Origin: Saussurea involucrata
Lineage: Eukaryota > Streptophyta > Magnoliopsida > Asterales > Asteraceae
Length of the DNA stretch: 64,000 nt
Assembly: GCA_033807775.1 (NCBI GenBank)
Contig: CM066317.1
Location: forward strand, 10,747,870-10,811,869
Direction of reading: 5' to 3'
Positions within the stretch are counted from its first letter, which is position 1. Every line of letters begins with the position of its first letter. The notes under the pieces were generated by a model that did no database searches, was not told the DNA's origin, and saw only the letters and a list, made by a program, of their open reading frames with translations. The position numbers and the translations under genes are program-made. Shown piece after piece: positions 57,316 to 64,000 of this stretch.

Positions 57316-58200
57316 TGTTAATGCCAAAAATCGCACCAAAGGGACAACTTAAGGTCGATGTGGACTTAAACAACTAAAGAAAGAATCTTTCGACGAGATG
57401 TGCGATGATAAATAAAATAAAGAAACAAGGGATTTGATGACACAGGAAAAACCTCAATCGAGGAAAAAACCTGCGGACGACAGGGGGTGTCGTCACTGCA
57501 CTATGGTCGCCAATCACGGGCGATGTCCTTGGATACTGGTGTCGATCGTACAGTGATTACAATACAAATGAAGAAAATGCTTCGAAATGTAAAGTACAAG
57601 TGTTTGAATGTAAAAATAAGTGTTTGTCGTGTACGAAACAAAGTGTGAACTGCTGGTCGAGGGCTGTTGTCGTGCGTCGAGAACGATACTTAGAATAATG
57701 GTTCTTCACTTCAGGTGTTCTTGAATATTGCTTCGGTTGTTAATCGTCGGATATTCGATGTGTTGAAATGTCGATTGAGCTTGATATTTATAGTCTTCGC
57801 GTCCTTAGCTTCATCCATGAATGCTCCTTTAATGGCCTTAACGGTTGGAAACGGTCGCCGGAGTAATGATCTTCGTCCGTTACGGTCGCCGACTGTTTAA
57901 TGATTGCGTCGGTTATAGTCGTTGCTCCTTAATGACTTTTACTCCTGCATTAAACACTTAATAAACGGTCATGGTTAACGTTAGCTTTGGTCGAAGTCGC
58001 ACATCCTTATATAATAGTCGTGCGGATCGGGCGACGCTATGGTCGAGAGTCGTAAGGAACTCTCGACTTATCTTTTATGAGGGACGACGATGGTGTTCTA
58101 GGTCTTTGTCGAGACCTTATCTTAATACAAGATATAGTCCCTAGTCATACGTCTTACCTGTTCTGGTCGTGGTCGAGCGACGTGATTTTTTGCCCAAACA
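57316..58200 (-). repeat. Element D 5' LTR
   Basis: 885-bp partner of 36175-37059, ending TTTTTGCCCAAACA on the plus strand. The GTCTC target copy follows. Confidence 0.9.
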
Positions 58201-58205
58201 GTCTC

Positions 58206-58576
58206 TACGACTAAAAACACAAGTTACGATTTACAATCGTCGATAAGAGACGACTCACGTTTTAAATCCTATGATCGCCAGTCATGGCAAACACAGGTCG
58301 CAATTTATAGTCGTCGCATTTTTTTTATGATCGCCAGTCACGGCAAACGCAGGTTAAAAATTGTTGGTCGCCAATAAAAGCGAACCGCACGATCGCTAAT
58401 CATGACCTATGCATGACTTGTACATTGAATCTCACAATCACCAGTCATGGTAAGACGCATGTCAAAACGCAAATGTCGCCAATGAGTGCGACTCGCACAT
58501 TTTAATCATGATTGCCAATAAAGGCAAGTCGCAAGATTGACCGTATAATCACGAGTAAGGTATCCACAGGACAAAA
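58206..58576. other. Element A interior with GATCGCCAGTCA repeats
   Basis: Four to five diverged copies of ATGATCGCCAGTCA-T/C-GGCAA, each followed by CGCAGGT-like sequence. Non-coding. Confidence 0.6.
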
Positions 58577-59026
58577 CCCCTTTCCTCTTTGGTCTATAGT
58601 TGTGAAGCAGTTTTGCCGGTCGAGGTCCACCTCCCAACCTTGAGGCATACTTCCGCCGACCATAACCTGGTTGATTTAAGTCATGACCTCGACGCCCTGG
58701 AAGAGTTCAGAGAATCAGCATTGATCAGAATGGAGTCACAGCGGCAACCGGTCGAGCGACATTTCAACAGGAATATCAAAGTTAAAATCTTTCAAGTAGG
58801 CGACTATGTCCTCCGACGAGTGTTCCAAAGCACTCAAGAGCTCAATGCAGGTAAGCTTTCCACCAAGTGGGAAGGTCCTTATCGTATCTCAGAAGTCGTG
58901 GGTAAAGGTGCCTATCGGCTCCAAACCCTCGACAATCAAGATATCCCATGTAGTTGGAATGCGACGCATTTGAAAAGCCAACGACCAACCGCTGACCATA
59001 TTTTATTGCAGGATCGCACGACATGA
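58577..59026 (+). pseudogene. pol: Element A integrase C-terminal fragment
   Basis: About 149 codons to a TGA. VYSCEAVLPVEVHLPT is the end of the Gypsy integrase core, and KLSTKWEGPYRISEVVGKGA then SWNATHLK is the GPY/F chromatin- or DNA-binding module that ends Gypsy integrases. The upstream core, RNase H and reverse transcriptase are gone. It proves that A descends from an autonomous element transcribed on the plus strand. Confidence 0.88.
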
Positions 59027-59402
59027 GTTACTAAGTCTATCGTGCGACTTTAATACACTCTCGCAGGATCGTACGACATTAGCAAACAAGTCTACTTTAT
59101 GACTTGACTACTTTATCGCAGGGACGCACGATTCAGGCTCATTGCACAATCTAAGTGTGCAATCGTAAGGTCTCACAACCTCATGATCTAAGTTCTTTTA
59201 ACTTAGAGGAATTGCACATTCTGAATGAATATTTCGATCGCACGTACTTGTGTTTGCTTACACGATTTAAAAAGTATAAAAGTCTTATGACTTATGTTCT
59301 AGTCGATTGTATTACGATGGATGCCTAAGTCGCACGACTTCTCATTCGTTCTATATTCAGTGAAATTTCACGATTGATAAAGCAAAACTTACACAACGTA
59401 AC
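59027..59402. other. Element A 3' untranslated region
   Basis: Non-coding, with scattered TCGTACGA/TCGCACGA words. Confidence 0.6.
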
Positions 59403-59825
59403 ATAGGTCTCTAACGACCGTATCGGCTCGGAACGCCAGATTATAGGTCTCTAACGACCATATCGGCTATGAATGCCATATCATAGGTCTCTAACGACCC
59501 TGTCGGCTCTAAACGCCAGATCAAAAGTCTATAACGACCGTATCGGCTCGGAACGCCAGAACATAGGTCTCTAACGACCGTATCGTCTCGAAACGCCAGA
59601 CCATAGGTCTCTAACGACCGTATCGGCTCGGAACGCCAGATCACAGGTCTCTAACGACCGTATCGGCTCTAGATGCTAGACCATAGGTCTATAACGACCC
59701 TATCGGCTCTAAACGCCAGATCATAGGTCTCTAACGACCCTATCGGCTCTAAACGCCAGATCAAAAGTCTATAACGACCGTATCGGCTCGGAACGCCAGA
59801 ACATAAGTCTTTAACGACTGTATCA
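59403..59825. repeat. 40-bp minisatellite in the 3' UTR of element A
   Basis: Ten full units and one partial of ATAGGTCTCTAACGACCGTA-TCGGCTCGGAACGCCAGATC. Units 3-5 resemble units 9-11 (AAAAGTCTATAACGACCG, then the next), suggesting a 240-bp higher-order period. Tandem repeats at this place are known in Tat-lineage elements and can seed satellites. Confidence 0.93.
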
Positions 59826-60180
59826 CAAGATTCTTAAACTTTATCTTGGTTCGATCATCTTATGATCGCCGCCAAGCTTTATTTCGGCCCAATCGTCTTA
59901 CGATTGTCTCCCGTCCCATACTTCTCATTTTGATAAAGATCGTCTTACGATCATCGTTAGTTCCTTATATTTTAAGATCGTCTTACGATCGTCGTTAAAT
60001 TTGTCATCCTTCACATTAGTGGATGAATACCACAACTATCTTGCGCATTAAAGATCATCTTTCGATCATCGCAACTTACTTAACACTATCGACTGGTCTC
60101 ACGATTTTAGCTGACCAAGTCGGTTTTCTTCTAATGATCCAATTAGTAGAAATGGCACGACTCATCATTTTACTTTGGTG
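59826..60180. other. Element A 3' untranslated region, second part
   Basis: Non-coding, with a run of GATCGTCTTACGATCATCG-like phrases spaced 35-50 bp apart (59860-60080). Confidence 0.65.
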
Positions 60181-60230
60181 CGAGATCTGAAATTCCAATG
60201 GCTTTGAAATTCAGATCTCGGGGGGCTAAC
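60181..60230 (+). promoter_or_regulatory. Element A polypurine tract with adjoining hairpin
   Basis: CGAGATCTGAA (60181-60191) faces TTCAGATCTCG (60210-60220) as a perfect 11-bp stem, 15 bp with one mismatch. GGGGGCTAAC (60221-60230) follows directly, then the LTR. Confidence 0.8.
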
Positions 60231-60704
60231 TGTTTGGGTAAAAAAATCACACCCTCGACCGACTTGGGAAATTCCCTCGACATGATCAAGGATATCTACG
60301 ACGGTCGTACTTTCGACCGACAAAGATAATACCCATTATTGCCATATCCCCAACATACGATAGTTGGTTATTAAAAGACATCTCGGGTCAATAATCATCT
60401 CATGATCGCACGTCACGTGTCGCACGTCGTATGACATACATCGTTAGCGATATGTCGTCAGTCACCTGTCGCCAATCACCCGTCGCTATTCTTACGTCAC
60501 TAGTCTTATGTCGCCAAGTTGTGTGTCGCTAGTTACCACTCGTTGGTCTTACGTCGGCAGTCTCCTGTCATCGGTCTTATATCGCTCTAGTCCTACGACA
60601 TCATCATCTTGGTCTTACGACATTTTCATCCTAGTCTTACGACTTTTTCATAAGACCATTCTTATATTAAGATAGGGTCTTACAAGACATTTACAGTCAT
60701 ATAC
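60231..60704 (+). repeat. Element A 3' LTR, first part
   Basis: It matches 19122-19608 and is interrupted at TATAC by S2. Confidence 0.88.
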
Positions 60705-62572
60705 TGTAACGACCCCGATATCCCAATATGCAAATAACATATATTCATACCATAATATCATCAAAAGATACATTATATATTTATAACACATTCGGTCCCA
60801 AGGTCTAGGTAACATAAAATAAACGAGTATAAATTTTTCGCGGAATACAATACATGTTGATCAATAACAAAGTCATGGGATCAAAACATAGTTATGTCAT
60901 CAACACAAAAGTCTTCACAAAAGATATCCACGGCATAAACTCTTCACTTGCCCTTACCTGAACCACCACCTGGAATACATATTTTTAAAATAGAAAATGA
61001 GGGTTAGACCTAATGGTCTAGTGAGAAAATCCCTGCTAGTTGAAACCTGCCAAGAATCCATTTATATAAAACCCTTATATATACAAGTACACATATATTA
61101 TACGTAATTAAATACCAACCAAGACTTGCGTTCCGAAATCCACTCATTCCCCCTTATTCCTCCACAATTGGCCAAACTAGTGGTTGCAAGCCAACTAGTC
61201 AATTTACTCTGCTGTACAACATCTACAGTAAACACGCCTGTCCGCTTACCAGAACCCGGCAACACACCGGTCCGCCCTCGGATCCCGACCCCGTATTCTC
61301 GCAGAATAAACATATAATTACGGTATACCATCATGTATATAAACATTTCAATAACACACATAATCACATTGGGTATCACACTCTTAATCCATACATACAT
61401 ATATTATACGTATTCCAGTTGAAAAAACGTTTTAAAATAAAACTCACCTGAAACGTATATCCCAAAGCTTTTCCAAGTTAGTATCACGTATTTCCACTCT
61501 TCACATAATCTGAAATCATATAAAATACCACATATCTCTTTTAAAAACTAAACTTACAAAATTCACATCTGGAGTCGCAACCCACTAAAAATCGCTATGA
61601 ACAGTACCCAAATCGCAACCCCTTATTGCGATTCCACCCTGGAGTCGCAACCCTCTATTGCGATTCCACCCTGGAGTCGCAACCCTCTATTGCGATTCCA
61701 CCCTGGAATCGCAACCCACTACTGCGATTCCACTCCAAGTCGCAATTCACTATTGCGATCCCAAACCCAAGTCGCAACCAACTACTGCGATTCCATCCCA
61801 AATCGCAAACGACCACTGCGACTTCATATCCGAGTCGCAACCAACTATTGCGACTCCGATGAATGTCGCAGTCGTTCATTGCGACTTCGATGAATCTCAG
61901 ACTACTGCGACTTCGATGAATCTCAGCCTACTGCTCATTCTAAAACCCAGATTTTGCAGTTTTACTCTATGTATGCTACTGAAAACTTGCAGATATGTTC
62001 AAGACTATTATACATGTCCTATCCTTAATCTTAGATTTCCCAAAACACCCATTAATAACCAAAACCCACCAAGAACTTAACTAGTATTCAAGAACACTCC
62101 TAAGGAATTAAAACATAACAAATGTAGGGATTGCTTACCTTGAATTTTTGCAACCAAGCTTCTTAATCCTTTCCTTCTTCTTTCCTTCAACCTCTCTCTC
62201 GATCTCTCTCTCTTTCCACAAAGATAAACACACACACACTTGATGTTTTCAAAATAGCTAAGAAGAAGGAGATACCACTCCTTGTATCCAAAAAAGGACG
62301 GTATGGAGGGAGCACCTCCATACCCCTTCCCCAACCACTCCCTAACCCATACTTTCCTTTCTTTTTTTCTTTCTTCTTTTTCTTTTCTTTTCTTTTTTTT
62401 CTAATAAGAGAATGACCAAAGTAACCCTCTAGCTTTCCTAAAATATCAAAGACTAACCCTTAACTTATTTTTCCATAACTAACCAAAATAAAACCTATAT
62501 AAATAAACTTCCGAATTCTAAGATACTAAAATACCACTGGTCAATTAATAATTAAAATACCTGGTTATTACA
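60705..62572 (-). mobile_element. Solo LTR S2
   Basis: A 1868-bp unit TGTAACGACCCC...GGTTATTACA with TATAC on both sides (60700-60704, 62573-62577). The unoccupied site is visible in the other LTR of A at 19604-19608. End style and donor-like CAAGGTAAGCAATCC on the minus strand (about 62145) resemble E, so it is probably a related large-LTR Gypsy family. Minus orientation is inferred from that donor. Confidence 0.88.
61571..61925. repeat. TCGCAA/TTGCGA array in S2
   Basis: About ten diverged units of roughly 34 bp, each with GTCGCAACC followed by TATTGCGATTCC, so every unit contains a short inverted pair. The open frames here are low-complexity read-throughs. Confidence 0.85.
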
Positions 62573-62577
62573 TATAC

Positions 62578-63357
62578 ATGGTCTTATATTTCGGCGACGG
62601 TCCTATGCTTCATAAGACCGACGTCCTGAACTTAAGACGGTCTTACGATTACATTAACCATTAATGGTCAACAGTCGTTTCTTATGTTCATTAATGCAGG
62701 TCTACAAACAATTATGGTGCAACGACCAGTAACGGACGAATCATCAATGACATTAATGGCCCGACAGTGGTTACAAAACCAATCATCAATGGCATTCAGA
62801 GCCCGGCAGCGGTTACAAAGTGCGTCATAAAGGCACCATTAATGGCCAACGGAAGCTATAAAAGAGCCTATGCTGCAACCAATTCGGATTCATTCCAATT
62901 TCCTCCATCGACTTCCTTAGCAACTCTACACCAGAAACACAGTAATTCACAAGACATTCGCACGAATACCGCAAAAGCATCTTCGCACGACAGTAGTACA
63001 AACCGCACGACATCAGTACAAACCGCACGACAAGCATACTTTTTCGCACGATTTACGCACGACACACGTCATTTACACACGACTAAGTCTTTATTTACAT
63101 TTATTTGTAATCTGTTGTACACAAATCATCTGTAACATAAGGACTTTCGCCCCTGTTTGGCGACTATAGTGCACCGTCGACTCTCATGAGTCGACCGCGG
63201 TTTTTTCCCTCGTTTTGGGGTTTTCCACGTCACCAAATCTCCTGTCTCTTTTACTTTTTCCTCGCGATTGTGTTCTTGGCTTGAGATACATTTCTTTAGA
63301 TGTTTAAAGTCCACATCGATCTTAAATTGTGCTTTTGTGCGATTTTTGGCATTAACA
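62578..63357 (+). repeat. Element A 3' LTR, second part
   Basis: It continues from 60704 and matches 19609-19978 plus 35188-35617. It ends TTTTTGGCATTAACA. Confidence 0.88.
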
Positions 63358-63695
63358 GGCACTATCGCGGCAAACGTACCGCGGCTCATCCCCCTTCTCG
63401 CGACATTGCCACGCGAAAGTGCTCTTGGGCACAATCGCGGGCATAGTTGTCGTGGTTGTATCGCATGGTGGAGGCCCCTCGCGACAGTGCCCTCGGCGAT
63501 AGTGACCATGTCACAGTCGCCGGACATAGTCGCACCAGGTACTCTTTGCCTCATAAACTTCGTCTTTCGATCCTGACTTCCTCGGTACCACCTTTAACCT
63601 CACCTAGCTTCGTCCTTCCCCGTTCTTCGTAAACTTGCAAGCCACTTGTTGTTCGTTGGCTAACTTTTTCTTGACGAAAGTTTACGGGTGTTACA
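63358..63695 (-). repeat. Element E, right part with CG-rich words
   Basis: It carries ACTATCGCGGC, TACCGCGGC, TCTCGCGACATTGCC, CTCGCGACAGTGCC and GGCGATAGTG as related forward and inverted words. The left part at 19070-19121 continues the cluster (CGACGATAGTGCCCATGGC). It ends GGGTGTTACA. Confidence 0.7.
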
Positions 63696-63700
63696 AACCC

Positions 63701-63831
63701 TAGGTGCAAAATCGCTCAGAGGCTTTTGTCATGGTTAAGAGGGTGTCACAATTTTACCAAACATGTTTTGCCTCTCACCGATTAAGAGGTAACCTCTTAA
63801 TTGAATGATTCAAAGCTAAACAAACAACCCC
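63701..63831. mobile_element. Possible right end of the hAT-like element
   Basis: It ends CAAACAACCCC, the inverse of the start GGGG-C/T-TGTTTG at 15566. It contains AAGAGGTAACCTCTT, a perfect palindrome. The pairing with the left end is tentative. Confidence 0.35.
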
Positions 63832-64000
63832 TTAGTTAATAACAACAAATCTACTATATTTTAACATAAAAATAAAACTTATGCGGATGGAATAATCAAA
63901 AGAGTATGTGGAAAATGAGTAATGGAGTATATAGCAAGGTTTCTAGACAAAAATTTAGATAAAAAAAACTTACAGAAATAATGAGCAAATGAAAGACCAA
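63832..64000. other. AT-rich right flank, no gene seen
   Basis: No open frame or repeat I can support. Confidence 0.6.

Larger units (their letters stand above)
36175..58200 (-). mobile_element. Element D: second non-autonomous Tat-like element with an antisense gene
   Basis: LTRs are 36175-37059 (3') and 57316-58200 (5'), both 885 bp, with a perfect GTCTC duplication (36170-36174 and 58201-58205). The layout matches C: gag, degraded protease, a link with hairpin and G-tract, the antisense four-exon gene, polypurine tract, LTR. Polymerase and integrase are again missing. Inserted into it are S1, the Copia element and a hAT MITE. Without them D would be about 7 kb. The LTR sequence is related to, but clearly distinct from, that of C, so C and D represent two subfamilies. 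Confidence 0.9.
19122..63357 (+). mobile_element. Element A: Tat-like Ty3/Gypsy retrotransposon, heavily deleted
   Basis: The LTRs start TGTTTGGGTAAAAAAATCAC and end TTTTTGGCATTAACA. The 5' LTR is 19122-19978 plus 35188-35617, split by C. The 3' LTR is 60231-60704 plus 62578-63357, split by S2. After the 5' LTR comes TTTGGCACCATCCGTGGGAC, the primer-site region. A polypurine tract GGGGGGCTAAC precedes the 3' LTR. Only a gag start and an integrase C-terminus survive. The flanking pentamers AGCAA (19117-19121) and GGCAC (63358-63362) match at three of five bases, so the target duplication is decayed. D lies in the interior. Confidence 0.85.
16558..63695 (-). mobile_element. Element E: large solo LTR, the outermost layer of the nest
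   Basis: The outer ends TGTAACACCC (16558) and GGGTGTTACA (63695) are perfectly inverted and lie between AACCC direct repeats (16553-16557 and 63696-63700). After subtracting element A, about 2.9 kb remains (16558-19121 plus 63358-63695) with no gag or pol, so it is probably a solo LTR. The length and TGTAACACCC start recall Gypsy chromoviruses of the Tekay/Del kind (inference). Splice-donor-like GAGGTAATC on the minus strand near 18735 suggests minus-strand transcription. Confidence 0.72.

Noticed and set aside
59403..59825. CRISPR-like regular array
   Set aside because: Units are contiguous 40-mers with no unique spacers, in a plant retrotransposon 3' UTR. It is a minisatellite.
61597..62080. 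Frames with repeated RNPLLRFHPG or SQPTTAIP motifs
   Set aside because: Read-throughs of the TCGCAA/TTGCGA array in S2, open in several frames at once.
15566..63831. Firm assignment of one hAT element spanning the whole nest
   Set aside because: Terminal words match, but only 4 of 8 flanking bases agree, so the pairing remains tentative.

Overview
This window is plant nuclear DNA, almost entirely intergenic and built of transposable elements nested inside each other. The evidence is MuDR-type, Ty1/Copia and Ty3/Gypsy (Tat-like) proteins, GT-AG introns, tRNA-derived SINEs, hAT-like and other MITEs, and a Helitron. A eudicot with a large repeat-rich genome fits best. Asteraceae is my guess from the general look of the retroelements, with low confidence. 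I see no convincing single-copy host gene. The best candidate is a small membrane-protein ORF at 7024-7266 (minus).

Left part (1-16557). A Mutator-like element (410-4722) has about 350-bp terminal inverted repeats, a two-exon transposase on the minus strand and a convergent coiled-coil ORF on the plus strand. After it come two copies of an AAACCGG-rich repeat separated by a MITE, the small membrane ORF, and a direct duplication (8183-9627) whose second copy carries a SINE with an 11-bp target duplication. A minus-strand Helitron (9741-14420) contains a MITE, which contains another SINE. A foldback at 14740-14911 and the left end of a hAT-like element follow.

Right part (16558-63695). This is one large nest. 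The oldest layer is E, a probable solo LTR (TGTAACACCC...GGGTGTTACA, target duplication AACCC). E was entered by A, a plus-strand Tat-like Gypsy element (19122-63357). A was hit in its 5' LTR by C (19979-35182, TAATT), in its interior by D (36175-58200, GTCTC) and in its 3' LTR by solo LTR S2 (60705-62572, TATAC). C and D are related minus-strand elements. They have LTRs, a primer-binding site and gag (C also has a protease), lack reverse transcriptase, RNase H and integrase, and carry a four-exon gene antisense to gag next to the 3' LTR. C's antisense gene was broken by F, an LTR-internal-LTR-internal-LTR array (23373-31182, GAGGT). D's was broken by solo LTR S1 (39520-40694, CTTTC) and by an intact-looking SIRE-like Copia element (40728-53807, GCGTG). 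D also received a hAT MITE (54671-55388, 8-bp duplication).

How the parts work together. The Copia element looks potentially self-sufficient. It has LTRs differing at about five bases, an initiator-Met tRNA primer site, gag, a full pol, a polypurine tract, and a third gene with its own TATA box, leader intron and coding intron. C and D look non-autonomous. They keep gag and the antisense gene, and the codons compared in the antisense gene changed almost only at synonymous sites. A, C, D and F share a repeated device: a hairpin placed directly 5' of a G-rich polypurine motif, both next to the LTR and internally.
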